Shown here one piece after another: positions 26,478-35,150 of a stretch of DNA of 47,650 bases (position 1 is its first letter; each line of letters begins with the position of its first letter). A program made the position numbers and the translations under genes. Origin of the DNA: JAOUJD01 sp964353935 (GTDB lineage: Bacteria > Pseudomonadota > Gammaproteobacteria > Burkholderiales > Burkholderiaceae_F); contig CAYGXL010000001.1 in the NCBI GenBank assembly GCA_964353935.1, positions 1 to 47,650 on the forward strand, written 5' to 3'. The notes under the pieces are model-generated. The model worked only from the letters and a program-made list of their open reading frames with translations, searched no databases and was not told the origin of the DNA.

Positions 26478-29351
26478 ATGCCATCCCAAAAATTCGCTCG
26501 CGCGCCCCTTTGGTGCGCGGTTTCACTTGCCGTCGCACTTGCCGTCGCGAGTCCCTACGCGGACGCCGCGGGTCTGGGTCGGCTGACCGTTCAGTCCGGG
26601 CTGGGGCAGCCCCTGAAGGCTGAACTCGAGGTCACCGCGGTCGGCCGTGACGAAATGCCGACGCTGCAGGTCAAACTGGCGCCGCCGGCTGCGTTCCGCG
26701 CCGCGAACCTGGAATTCAATCCCGCCCTGAGCAACTTGCAGTTTGCCCTTGAAAGGCGGGCCGACGGCAGTCACTTCGTCCGCATCAATTCGCCGCAGCC
26801 TGTCAATGAGCCGTACCTCGACCTGATGGTCGAGCTCACCTGGGCCACGGGCCGGGTCATTCGCGAGTACACGGTCCTGCTCGATCCGCCGTCGTTGCGG
26901 CAGCAGGCCGAAGTCGTGGCGCCGGTTGCGCCGCCTGCTCCGGTCGCCGCCCCGGCTCCGGCGCGGCCGGCTCCCGCTGCATCGGTACCGTCGACCCCGA
27001 CCGTGGCGCCCGCGGCGGCGCCGACACCGGCTCCTCGGCCAGCCCCGCCCGCTCGGGAAGGCAGTTACACAGTCAAGGCCGGCGACACGCTGGGCCGGAT
27101 CGCCTCGGAGAACCGGCCTGCCGGTGTGTCGCTCGACCAGATGCTGGTTGCGATGTTCCGCCAGAACCCGGAGGCGTTTTCCGGAAGCAACATGAACCGC
27201 CTGAAGGCGGGCGCGCAACTGAGCATTCCGTCCGCGTCCGATGCGACAGCCATCACGGCCGGCGAAGCGCGCCGGGAAGTGGTGGCCCAGAGCGCCGACT
27301 TCGCGCAGTACAAGAGCCGGCTCGCACAGGCCGTCACCGGCACCCCGGCGACGGCGGCGACACCGCCGACCACCGCCGCGGGTGGTGGCCAGGTCACGAC
27401 CCGGGTCGAGGACAAGGGCGCTGCGGCGCAGCCCGCCGGCGACCAGTTGAAGATCGCAAAGGCCGACGACAAGGGCGCCGCGGCTGCGGCGGCCGCGAAA
27501 GCGGACGAAGCCGCTGCGAAAGCGCGCGCGCTGAAGGAAGAAGAGGAGAAGGCCGAACAGCTGCGGCGCACCAACGAGGCGTTGAAGAAGGCGCTCGAGG
27601 TCCAGAGCAAGGCCGGCACCCAGGTGCAGCAGCAGGCCGAGCAGAAAGCGGCTCCGGCACCCGCCCCGGTGGCTGCGCCGACCGAGGCGCCGAAGGCGGA
27701 GCCGGCGAAGTCCGAAGCGCCGCCGCCCGCGCCGGCGAGCAAGGCTGCGCCGCCGGCCACGCCGCCGCAGGAGGCTCCGAACGCGTTCGTCGACATGCTG
27801 GGCAACACGACGACGCAGCTCGGGCTCGTGGGCATTGTTGCGTTGCTGGCCGGCCTCTTCGGCTGGAGCGCTTATCGCAAGCGCAAGACCGAAGGCACCG
27901 AGCGTTTCAAGGAAACGAACGAAGGCCTGCAGGCGAACTCGCTCTTCGGCGCGACCGGCGGCCAGAGCGTCGACACGGGAACGAGCACGTTCAACTCGAG
28001 CTTCATCCCGGCAGCCTCCCAGCTCGACTCCAACGAGGTCGATCCGGTCGCGGAAGCGGACGTGTACATCGCGTACGGCCGCGAAGAGCAGGCCGAGGAC
28101 ATCCTGAAGGAAGCCCTGCGCCTCCAGCCCGACCGTCACGCCGTGCGACTGAAACTGCTCGAGATCCATGCGCGCCGTGGCGACAAGGCGGCCTTCATGA
28201 CCATCGCGGAGGACCTTAAGGAGCGCACTGGCGCGACCGGCGAAGACTGGGCCAAGGCGCTGCGCCTTGGAAGCACGATGGATCCGGACAACCCGATGTT
28301 CGCCGGCGCCCCGATGACGGAACTGGCGCGCGGCCCGGCGACGGCGTTCCGCCTCGACCCGGACACCGCCAAGGGCCGTCCGTCGACACTGACCGGCGCA
28401 CCAACCGCCGGACTCGACTTGTCCGGCCTTACGGCGAACTCCGCCATGTCGTCGGATACGGCGTCGGGTGCGCCTCCGCTGACGCGCATGGTCGTCGACA
28501 CGCGGATGACCAACACGGAAATGAGCCGCCTGGACACGAAGATGCCGGACACGATTCCCGTGCCGGCACCGGCACCCGTCGCTGCACCGGCGGCGCATGC
28601 GCCGACGACTCAGTTCCGGGCAACCCTGACGGACGGGGAGAGCAAGAACACGATCTCGACGCCGACCGCCCAGAACGCCGACTTCGGATCGCTCGACTTC
28701 GACCTCGGGCCGACGAAGATGAACTTCGGCCCGACGACGCAGGGGCCGGACGCCACGATGGACGCGCTGCAGGACGCGGCTCGTGCCCCCACGGCTCCGA
28801 AGCTGCCTGCCGTCGAGGCCCCGATCGCGGCGCCGATCGCCCAGCAGCCAATGATGGCAACCGCGTTGGCGACCGCTATCGGCCAGATTCCGGACCTGGA
28901 CCTGAACATTCCACCGCCGAAGCCCACCTTCAGGGCGCCCGCTCCGGCGCCGGCGCCTGCTCCGGTCGCCAAGGCGGCCGAACAGGAGGAAGAACTGTCG
29001 CGCCCCACCGTCATCGGCCTGATGAAGGCGCCCGGCGTCAACACGATGATGCTCTCCGGCCTGCCGGAGGACGCCGCGGCGCGCCTGACGTCGAACACCG
29101 AGCAGGCCACGGTGCCTCTGATCGACTTCGACCTCTCTGCGATCAGCATCGATGCGGCCACCAAGCGTGGCGAAACGGAACCCGGCAGCGCGCTCGCGCA
29201 GCAGATGGCCACCAAGCTCGACCTTGCTCGGGGTTACATCGACCTCGGCGTGAAGGACGGTGCGCGCGAGCTGCTGGATGAAGTGATGCGCGACGGCACG
29301 CGCGACCAGCGCTCGGCCGCGGTCGATCTCATCAAGCAGATCGAGAGCTGA
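26478..29351 (+). CDS. fimV: FimV-family peptidoglycan-binding hub protein
   Basis: A 957-residue inner-membrane protein of the FimV/HubP type, which in Pseudomonas and Vibrio anchors polar machinery and supports type IV pilus and type II secretion assembly. Layout: signal peptide (1-31); FimV N-terminal domain (about 32-140, starting GLGRLTVQSGLGQPLKAELE); Pro/Ala-rich linker; LysM (about 195-250, SYTVKAGDTLGRIA); Ala/Glu-rich helix; one transmembrane segment (about 447-467); then a long acidic cytoplasmic part with TPR-like helices (EADVYIAYGREEQAEDILKEAL). It ends in the conserved FimV C-terminal domain (about 904-957, KLDLARGYIDLGVKDGARELL). The ATG at 26478 follows GGGGGCGGA. Confidence 0.94.
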   Translation: MPSQKFARAPLWCAVSLAVALAVASPYADAAGLGRLTVQSGLGQPLKAELEVTAVGRDEMPTLQVKLAPPAAFRAANLEFNPALSNLQFALERRADGSHFVRINSPQPVNEPYLDLMVELTWATGRVIREYTVLLDPPSLRQQAEVVAPVAPPAPVAAPAPARPAPAASVPSTPTVAPAAAPTPAPRPAPPAREGSYTVKAGDTLGRIASENRPAGVSLDQMLVAMFRQNPEAFSGSNMNRLKAGAQLSIPSASDATAITAGEARREVVAQSADFAQYKSRLAQAVTGTPATAATPPTTAAGGGQVTTRVEDKGAAAQPAGDQLKIAKADDKGAAAAAAAKADEAAAKARALKEEEEKAEQLRRTNEALKKALEVQSKAGTQVQQQAEQKAAPAPAPVAAPTEAPKAEPAKSEAPPPAPASKAAPPATPPQEAPNAFVDMLGNTTTQLGLVGIVALLAGLFGWSAYRKRKTEGTERFKETNEGLQANSLFGATGGQSVDTGTSTFNSSFIPAASQLDSNEVDPVAEADVYIAYGREEQAEDILKEALRLQPDRHAVRLKLLEIHARRGDKAAFMTIAEDLKERTGATGEDWAKALRLGSTMDPDNPMFAGAPMTELARGPATAFRLDPDTAKGRPSTLTGAPTAGLDLSGLTANSAMSSDTASGAPPLTRMVVDTRMTNTEMSRLDTKMPDTIPVPAPAPVAAPAAHAPTTQFRATLTDGESKNTISTPTAQNADFGSLDFDLGPTKMNFGPTTQGPDATMDALQDAARAPTAPKLPAVEAPIAAPIAQQPMMATALATAIGQIPDLDLNIPPPKPTFRAPAPAPAPAPVAKAAEQEEELSRPTVIGLMKAPGVNTMMLSGLPEDAAARLTSNTEQATVPLIDFDLSAISIDAATKRGETEPGSALAQQMATKLDLARGYIDLGVKDGARELLDEVMRDGTRDQRSAAVDLIKQIES

Positions 29352-29354
29352 ATT

Positions 29355-29378
29355 CCGCGGGTCGGCAGCGACCCGCGG
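29355..29378 (+). repeat. Perfect GC-rich inverted repeat between fimV and truA
   Basis: A 9-bp perfect stem (CCGCGGGTC at 29355-29363 and GACCCGCGG at 29370-29378) with a 6-base loop, three bases after the fimV stop and eight bases before the truA GTG. No T-run follows. It could stabilise the 3' end of fimV mRNA or hide the truA ribosome site. Confidence 0.6.
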
Positions 29379-29386
29379 CGCTTCCC

Positions 29387-30205
29387 GTGCGCATCGCACT
29401 CGGCCTCGAGTACGACGGGGCCGCCTTCACGGGCTGGCAGACCCAACCGGATGGGCGCGGAGTCCAGGACGCGCTCGAGCGCGCCCTGCCGGCGATCGCC
29501 GCGAAGCCGACACCCACGATCTGCGCCGGGCGCACCGACACCGGGGTGCACGCGCTCGACCAGGTCGTCCACTTCGACACGGATGCCGTCCGCCCGCTCA
29601 GTGCGTGGGTGCGCGGAGTCAACCGCTTCCTTCCGCACTCCATGGCCGTGCGGTGGGCGCGTGAAGTGCCGGATGTCTTCCACGCGCGCTTCGATGCGGT
29701 GCGCCGCACCTACGACTACTGGATCCTGAACGACTCCGTGCGATCTCCGCTCGCACATGCGCGAGCGGGCTGGGTCTTTCGTCCGCTCGATGCGACCGCG
29801 ATGCACGAAGCGGCCGCGCGCCTCGTCGGCCGTCACGACTTCACGTCGTTCCGCTCGGCCGAGTGCCAGGCGACGTCGCCGGTGCGTGAATTGCGCGAAC
29901 TGAGCGTGGCCAGGCGAGGGCGCCTGATCCGCGTGCGTGCGAGCGCAAACGCCTTCCTGCACCACATGATCCGCAACGTCGTCGGCACGCTCGTCGACGT
30001 GGGACTCGGGCGCCATGAGCCGGCCTGGGCGGCCGAGGTGCTGGAAGCACGCGACCGGTCACGTGCGGCGCCGACCTTCTCGCCGGCCGGGCTTTATCTC
30101 GTGCGGGTCGAGTACGATCCTGCGTTTCAACTGCCGGCGCCTTCGGCGGCGGTGCCCGTCTGGCTGGATGCGTACCCGGATCAAGATCTGCGGACTGACC
30201 CGTGA
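29387..30205 (+). CDS. truA: tRNA pseudouridine(38-40) synthase
   Basis: Isomerises uridines 38, 39 and 40 in the anticodon arm of many tRNAs. The 272-residue protein starts RIALGLEYDGAAFTGWQTQ. The catalytic aspartate lies in CAGRTDTGVHALDQVVHFDT (about residue 51-53). Further TruA landmarks are FHARFDAVRRTYDYWI, GRHDFTSFRS and FLHHMIRNVVGTLVDVG (about residue 188). The start is GTG at 29387; no in-frame ATG precedes it and no strong Shine-Dalgarno is visible, the region upstream being occupied by a hairpin. The last 38 bases overlap trpF in another frame. Confidence 0.95.
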   Translation: MRIALGLEYDGAAFTGWQTQPDGRGVQDALERALPAIAAKPTPTICAGRTDTGVHALDQVVHFDTDAVRPLSAWVRGVNRFLPHSMAVRWAREVPDVFHARFDAVRRTYDYWILNDSVRSPLAHARAGWVFRPLDATAMHEAAARLVGRHDFTSFRSAECQATSPVRELRELSVARRGRLIRVRASANAFLHHMIRNVVGTLVDVGLGRHEPAWAAEVLEARDRSRAAPTFSPAGLYLVRVEYDPAFQLPAPSAAVPVWLDAYPDQDLRTDP

Positions 30206-30800
30206 AGCGGACGTGGCGACCGCCTGCGCGGCGGGCGCCGATGCCGTCGGCTTCGTCTGCTATCCGAGCAGCCCGCGTCACGTTGCTCCGCAACGTTTGC
30301 GCGCGCTCGCGCGCGAGCTCGGCCCGTTCACTGTTCCCGTTCTCCTGTTCGTGAATGCCGCGCCGGACCTCGTGCAGGCCGCGCGCGACTTGGTGCCGAC
30401 GGCGGTGCTGCAGTTTCAGGGCGACGAACTGGAGCCCGAGTGTGCGCGCTACGGTGCGCCATACGTGCGCGCGGTGCGCATGGCCGAGGGGGTCGATTTG
30501 CTAGACTGCGAACGCTCTTTTCCCTCTGCGGCGGCACTGCTCCTCGACACGCCGTCCGAGGCCTATGGCGGCAGCGGCCGCGCGTTCGACTGGTCGCGGA
30601 TTCCAGCCCGCCGCTCCATGCGAGTGATACTTGCCGGCGGGCTCAACAGCGACAACGTGATGCGTGCCGTGCAGGCAGTGCGGCCCTACGCGGTGGATGT
30701 CAGCAGCGGCGTCGAGGAGGCTCCGGGCATCAAGAGCGCGACGCGCATCAGGGACTTCGTCGACGCGGTCCGGCGGGCGGACCAGCGCGATCCACAGTGA
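30168..30800 (+). CDS. trpF: Phosphoribosylanthranilate isomerase
   Basis: Third step of tryptophan synthesis (phosphoribosylanthranilate to CdRP), a TIM-barrel enzyme of 210 residues. The N-terminus MRTRIKICGLTREADV contains the catalytic cysteine of the KICGLT motif (residue 8). The aspartate expected at the barrel position is in QFQGDE, and the phosphate-binding ends LAGGLNSDNV and VDVSSGVEEAPGIKS are intact. The ATG at 30168 lies inside the truA coding sequence, giving a 38-base out-of-frame overlap; no later start preserves the KICGLT motif. TrpF is separate from TrpC here, as usual in betaproteobacteria. Confidence 0.95.
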   Translation: MRTRIKICGLTREADVATACAAGADAVGFVCYPSSPRHVAPQRLRALARELGPFTVPVLLFVNAAPDLVQAARDLVPTAVLQFQGDELEPECARYGAPYVRAVRMAEGVDLLDCERSFPSAAALLLDTPSEAYGGSGRAFDWSRIPARRSMRVILAGGLNSDNVMRAVQAVRPYAVDVSSGVEEAPGIKSATRIRDFVDAVRRADQRDPQ

Positions 30801-30809
30801 GAACGAGCG

Positions 30810-30842
30810 ATGTCTGCAACGATCTTCCGGGAAGCCGCATGA
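30810..30842 (+). other. Ten-codon mini-ORF in front of trpB
   Basis: ATG at 30810 opens a 10-residue frame (MSATIFREAA) whose TGA at 30840-30842 overlaps the trpB ATG as ATGA. It fills the whole trpF-trpB gap. It may be chance, or a small coupling ORF; it has no Trp codons, so it is not a classical attenuator peptide. Confidence 0.25.
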
Positions 30843-32101
30843 AGGTGTACGACCTGCCCGACCAGCGCGGGCACTTCGGCCCGTACGGCGGCGTGTTCGT
30901 CGCCGAGACGCTGATGCACGCGCTCGATGAACTGCGCGAGGCGTACGAGCGCTACCGCACGGATCCGCAGTTCGTCGCCGAGCTCAATGACGAGTTCGCG
31001 CACTTCGTCGGCCGTCCGAGCCCGATCTACCACGCGCGGCGCTGGAGCGAGCTGCTCGGCGGTGCGCAGGTCTACCTGAAGCGCGAGGACCTGAATCACA
31101 CGGGCGCGCACAAGATCAACAACACGATCGGCCAGGCGCTGCTCGCGCGACGGATGGGAAAGCCCCGCGTGATCGCCGAGACGGGCGCGGGACAGCACGG
31201 TGTGGCCACGGCCACGGTGGCGGCGCGCTTCGGCATGGAGTGCATCGTGTACATGGGCAGCGAGGACGTCGGGCGGCAGGCCGCGAACGTCTATCGCATG
31301 AAGCTGCTCGGCGCGACGGTCGTACCGGTGGAAAGCGGCAGCCGCACGCTGAAGGATGCGCTGAACGAGGCGATGCGCGACTGGGTGACGAACGTCGAGA
31401 ACACGTTCTACATCATCGGCACCGTCGCAGGCCCGCATCCGTACCCGATGATGGTGCGCGACTTCAACTCCGTCGTCGGCAGGGAGTGCATCGAGCAGAT
31501 GCCGCAGATGGCCGGCCGGCAACCGGACGCGGTGATCGCGTGCGTCGGCGGCGGCAGCAATGCGATGGGCATCTTCTATGACTACATTCCGCACGAGCGG
31601 GTTCGCCTCATTGGCGTGGAAGCAGCGGGCGAGGGCCTGACCACGATGCGCCACGCGGCGAGCCTGCAGATGGGTACACCGGGCGTGCTGCACGGCAACC
31701 GGACCTACCTGCTGCAGGACGAGAACGGCCAGATCACCGAGACGCACTCGGTCAGTGCCGGCCTGGACTACCCGGGCGTCGGCCCCGAGCACGCGTGGCT
31801 GAAGGACAGCGGGCGCGCGGAGTACGTCGGCGCCACCGACGAGGAAGCGCTGAAGGCCTTCCACGAGTGCTGCCGCATCGAGGGAATCATCCCCGCGCTC
31901 GAATCCAGCCACGCGCTCGCGTACGCAACGAAGCTGGCGCCGACGATGCGCAAGGACCAGATCCTCCTGGTGAACCTTTCGGGCCGCGGCGACAAGGACC
32001 TGCACATCGTGTCCGAAGCGAGCGGGCTGGAGTTCTACTGCCGCGCGTCGTGCCGCGAGGCCTCGCTCGAGTACCGGCGCAACCACCCGGGAGGCCAGTG
32101 A
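30839..32101 (+). CDS. trpB: Tryptophan synthase beta chain
   Basis: PLP-dependent condensation of indole and serine in the alpha2-beta2 tryptophan synthase. The 420-residue protein has the PLP lysine in NHTGAHKINNTIGQALL (about residue 91), the catalytic glutamate in AETGAGQHGVATATVAA, the phosphate loop CVGGGSNAMG and the C-terminal ESSHALAYA and LSGRGDKD. It is about 20 residues longer than E. coli TrpB, and the extra part is a C-terminal tail after GLEF containing two cysteines. ATG at 30839 with GGGAAG at 30829-30834. The stop overlaps the trpA start (TGATG). Confidence 0.96.
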   Translation: MKVYDLPDQRGHFGPYGGVFVAETLMHALDELREAYERYRTDPQFVAELNDEFAHFVGRPSPIYHARRWSELLGGAQVYLKREDLNHTGAHKINNTIGQALLARRMGKPRVIAETGAGQHGVATATVAARFGMECIVYMGSEDVGRQAANVYRMKLLGATVVPVESGSRTLKDALNEAMRDWVTNVENTFYIIGTVAGPHPYPMMVRDFNSVVGRECIEQMPQMAGRQPDAVIACVGGGSNAMGIFYDYIPHERVRLIGVEAAGEGLTTMRHAASLQMGTPGVLHGNRTYLLQDENGQITETHSVSAGLDYPGVGPEHAWLKDSGRAEYVGATDEEALKAFHECCRIEGIIPALESSHALAYATKLAPTMRKDQILLVNLSGRGDKDLHIVSEASGLEFYCRASCREASLEYRRNHPGGQ

Positions 32102-32919
32102 TGTCCCGCATCGCGGCGCGCTTCGCATCGCTGCGCCAGCAGGGCCGCAAGGGCCTGATCCCTTACATCTGCGCCGGCGACCCCGACGCGGACCTCACCG
32201 TGCCGTTGATGCACGCCCTCGCGCGCGCCGGCGCCGACGTGATCGAACTGGGTGTTCCGTTTTCCGACCCGATGGCCGATGGTCCCGTGATCCAGCGCGC
32301 CGCCGAGCGAGCGATCCGCAACGGCGTCGGACTGCGGGCGACGATCGAACTCGTCGCCACCTTCCGGGAGACGGACTCGTCCACGCCGGTCGTGCTGATG
32401 GGCTACGCGAACCCGATCGAGCGCATGGGACGCGAGGCGTTCGCGAAGGCGGCGCAGGCCGCCGGAGTGGACGGCGTCCTTGTTGTCGACTACCCGCCGG
32501 AGGAGTGCGAGGAGTTCTCCGGGTCGATGCGCGCGGCCGGGATCGATCCGATCTTCCTGCTCGCCCCGACCTCGACCGACGAACGCATCGAGGCGGTCGC
32601 CCGGCATGCCTCCGGCTACCTGTATTACGTGAGCCTCAAGGGCATCACGGGAGCAGGGAATCTCGACACGGCGAGCGTGGCGGCCAGGATGCCGCTGATC
32701 CGGCGCGTGACCGACGTGCCGGTAGGCGTCGGCTTCGGCATCCGCGACGCCGCGACCGCGCGTTCGGTTGCCGAGGTGGCCGATGCCGTCGTGATCGGGT
32801 CGCGCATCATCCAGGAAATCGAATCCAATCCGCGCGCCGCGGCGGCGGAAGCCGTGGAGCGCTTCGTGGCAGGCATCCGGGCAGCGCTCGATGCGGCCCC
32901 GGTCAAGGCGGCAGCGTGA
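32101..32919 (+). CDS. trpA: Tryptophan synthase alpha chain
   Basis: Cleaves indole-3-glycerol phosphate to indole, which is channelled to TrpB. The 272-residue TIM barrel has the catalytic glutamate in DVIELGVPFSDPMADGPVIQ (about residue 50) and the aspartate in VDGVLVVDYPPEE (about 61 in E. coli is in the first motif; both are intact). The phosphate-binding GVGFGIRD and VVIGSRI are at the C-terminal side of the barrel. Starts one base inside the trpB stop and is followed after ten bases by accD, whose ribosome site includes the end of trpA. Confidence 0.96.
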   Translation: MSRIAARFASLRQQGRKGLIPYICAGDPDADLTVPLMHALARAGADVIELGVPFSDPMADGPVIQRAAERAIRNGVGLRATIELVATFRETDSSTPVVLMGYANPIERMGREAFAKAAQAAGVDGVLVVDYPPEECEEFSGSMRAAGIDPIFLLAPTSTDERIEAVARHASGYLYYVSLKGITGAGNLDTASVAARMPLIRRVTDVPVGVGFGIRDAATARSVAEVADAVVIGSRIIQEIESNPRAAAAEAVERFVAGIRAALDAAPVKAAA

Positions 32920-32929
32920 GGAGAACCGA

Positions 32930-33802
32930 ATGAGCTGGATCGACAAGATCCTCCCGCCGCGCATCAAGCGCGAGGAGGGCGCGGCGCGCAAGCAGATGCC
33001 CGAGGGCCTGTGGACCAAGTGTCCGAGTTGCGAGACGGTGCTGTACAGCGCCGAGCTACAGAAGTCGCTGCAGGTCTGCCCCAAGTGCGACTTCCACATG
33101 CGCATCGGGGCGCGGGAGCGCCTCGACGCCTTGCTCGACGCCGAAGGTCGCTACGAGATCGGCCAGGAGGTGCTGCCCGTCGATGCCCTGAAGTTCAAGG
33201 ACAGCCGGAAGTATCCGGAGCGCCTGCAGCAGGCGATGAACGACACCGGCGAGACCGATGCGCTGGTGGCCATGGGCGGCTCGATCCGCGCGCTGCCGGT
33301 GGTGGTCGCGTGCTTCGAGTTCGACTTCATGGGCGGCTCGATGGGTTCGGTGGTCGGCGAGCGCTTCGTGCAGGGCGTGAAGGTGGCGATCGAGCAGAAG
33401 GTGCCGTTCATCTGCGTCACCGCGACCGGGGGCGCGCGGATGCAGGAAGGCCTGCTGTCACTGTTCCAGATGGCGAAGACCACGGCGATGATCGCGAAGC
33501 TGGCGGAAGCGAAGCTGCCCTTCATCTCGGTGCTGACCGACCCGACCATGGGCGGCGTGTCGGCGAGCTTTGCCTTCGTCGGCGACGTCGTGATCGCGGA
33601 GCCAAAGGCGCTGATCGGCTTTGCCGGGCCGCGCGTGATCGAACAGACGGTGCGCGAGAAGCTGCCTGAGGGATTCCAGCGCGCCGAGTTCCTGCTCACC
33701 AAGGGGGCGATCGACATGATCGTCGATCGGCGCCAGATGCGCGACGAGATCGCGCAGCTGCTCGCGCTGCTGCTGAAGCAGCCGGCGGACGCGATTGCTT
33801 AA
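32930..33802 (+). CDS. accD: Acetyl-CoA carboxylase carboxyltransferase subunit beta
   Basis: Beta subunit of the carboxyltransferase that transfers CO2 from biotin to acetyl-CoA, making malonyl-CoA for fatty acid synthesis. The 290-residue protein carries the N-terminal four-cysteine zinc ribbon (CPSCETV about residue 30 and CPKCDFH about residue 49). The crotonase-fold carboxyltransferase core includes GSMGSVVGERF, TATGGARMQEG and DPTMGGVSASFA. The ATG at 32930 follows TGAGGAGA; a methionine 13 codons upstream lies inside trpA and is less likely. AccA is not in this window. Confidence 0.96.
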   Translation: MSWIDKILPPRIKREEGAARKQMPEGLWTKCPSCETVLYSAELQKSLQVCPKCDFHMRIGARERLDALLDAEGRYEIGQEVLPVDALKFKDSRKYPERLQQAMNDTGETDALVAMGGSIRALPVVVACFEFDFMGGSMGSVVGERFVQGVKVAIEQKVPFICVTATGGARMQEGLLSLFQMAKTTAMIAKLAEAKLPFISVLTDPTMGGVSASFAFVGDVVIAEPKALIGFAGPRVIEQTVREKLPEGFQRAEFLLTKGAIDMIVDRRQMRDEIAQLLALLLKQPADAIA

Positions 33803-33842
33803 CGGTTCGGGGGCGTCGGCCGCTACGCGTCCGGCGACTTGA

Positions 33843-35132
33843 TTGGTCGAGGACGATCTTGCCGGTTGGCTGAGCCGCATCGAGCGGCTGCACGCCAGGC
33901 CCATCGACCTCGGGCTCGATCGCGTGCGCTCGGTCGCCGAGCGGCTCGGGCTGAAGCTCGACGTGCCGACAGTCGTCGTCGGCGGCACCAACGGCAAGGG
34001 GTCCACCTGCGCGATGCTCGACAGCATCCTGCGCGCGGCGGGCTATCGCGTCGGGTTGTACACGTCGCCGCACCTGCTCCGCTTCAATGAACGTTGCCGG
34101 ATCGATGGCGTCGACGCCGCGGACGCCGGCCTCATCGAGCAGTTCGAGGCAGTCGAAGCCGCCCGCGGCAGCACCTCACTGACCTACTTCGAGTTCACCA
34201 CCCTGGCGATCCTGCGCCTCTTCAGCCGCGCATCCCTCGACGCGCTCGTGCTCGAGATCGGGCTCGGCGGGCGGCTCGACGCGGTGAACATCGTCGATGC
34301 GGACGTCGCCATCGTCACGTCGGTCGACCTGGATCACATGGACTACCTCGGGCCGACGCGCGAGGACATCGGCTACGAGAAGGCGCACATCTACCGGGCC
34401 GGCCGGCCGGCGATCTGCAGCGATCCCGCGCCGCCCAGGTCGCTGCTCGACCATGCGACCAGCATCGGCGCCGATCTCTGGCGCTTCGGCCGCGACTTCA
34501 ACTACCAGGGCGATCGGCAGCAGTGGGCATTCGCAGGTCGGCGAGTGCGTCGGTCCGGTCTGCCGTATCCCGCGCTTCGCGGCGCCAACCAGCTGCTCAA
34601 CGCATCCGGCGCGCTCGCTGCGCTCGAGGTGCTTGCCGAGCGGCTGCCGGTATCGCAGCAGGCCGTTCGGCAGGGGCTCCTTACGATCGAACTGCCCGGC
34701 CGCTTCCAGGTCCTGCCGGGACGTCCCGCCGTGATCCTCGACGTCGCGCACAATCCGCACGCCGCCGCCGTGCTGGCCGACAACCTGGACAACATGGGCT
34801 TCCATCCGTTCACGCACGCGGTGTTCGGCATGCTGCGCGACAAGGATATCGACGGCGTCATCGCCAGGCTCGGCAACCGCATCGATCACTGGCACGTCGC
34901 TCCGACTCCCGGGGAGCGAGGGTGCGACGCGGCGACCGTCGCTGCGCTGGTGCGCGCGCGCGCCGGCAGTGGCGGCTGCGCGATCTCGGAGTACCCGGAC
35001 CTTGCGGCCGCCTTCGACGGCGCGCGAAAGCGGGCGGGGGCCGATGATAGAATCGTGGCCTTCGGTTCCTTCCTCACCGTTGCCGAGGTGATGCGCGCGG
35101 TCCGCGCGCGCCCGGCGGCCGCTGCTGCGTAA
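33843..35132 (+). CDS. folC: Bifunctional folylpolyglutamate / dihydrofolate synthase
   Basis: Mur-ligase-like ATP enzyme that adds glutamate to dihydropteroate and to reduced folates; 429 residues. Clear motifs are the P-loop VVGGTNGKGSTCAMLDSIL (about residues 44-62), the omega loop YTSPHLLRFNERCRIDG, FEFTTLAILRLF, LEIGLGGRLDAVNIVDADV and DHMDYLG with the metal histidine. The C-terminal Rossmann-like domain carries ILDVAHNPHAA. The start is TTG at 33843, directly after an in-frame TGA at 33840-33842, so no earlier start is possible. No strong ribosome site is seen. Confidence 0.95.
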   Translation: MVEDDLAGWLSRIERLHARPIDLGLDRVRSVAERLGLKLDVPTVVVGGTNGKGSTCAMLDSILRAAGYRVGLYTSPHLLRFNERCRIDGVDAADAGLIEQFEAVEAARGSTSLTYFEFTTLAILRLFSRASLDALVLEIGLGGRLDAVNIVDADVAIVTSVDLDHMDYLGPTREDIGYEKAHIYRAGRPAICSDPAPPRSLLDHATSIGADLWRFGRDFNYQGDRQQWAFAGRRVRRSGLPYPALRGANQLLNASGALAALEVLAERLPVSQQAVRQGLLTIELPGRFQVLPGRPAVILDVAHNPHAAAVLADNLDNMGFHPFTHAVFGMLRDKDIDGVIARLGNRIDHWHVAPTPGERGCDAATVAALVRARAGSGGCAISEYPDLAAAFDGARKRAGADDRIVAFGSFLTVAEVMRAVRARPAAAAA

Positions 35133-35150
35133 GGATCTTCTGGAGTCTGG

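Noticed and set aside
26523..29399. Minus-strand open frame of 958 codons opposite fimV
   Set aside because: It mirrors the FimV coding sequence and is extremely Arg-rich, without motifs or a ribosome site.
35046..35051. TAGAAT inside folC as a promoter of the SPOR gene
   Set aside because: It lies 100 bases upstream within coding sequence with no -35, and folC and the SPOR gene are 18 bases apart, so cotranscription is simpler.
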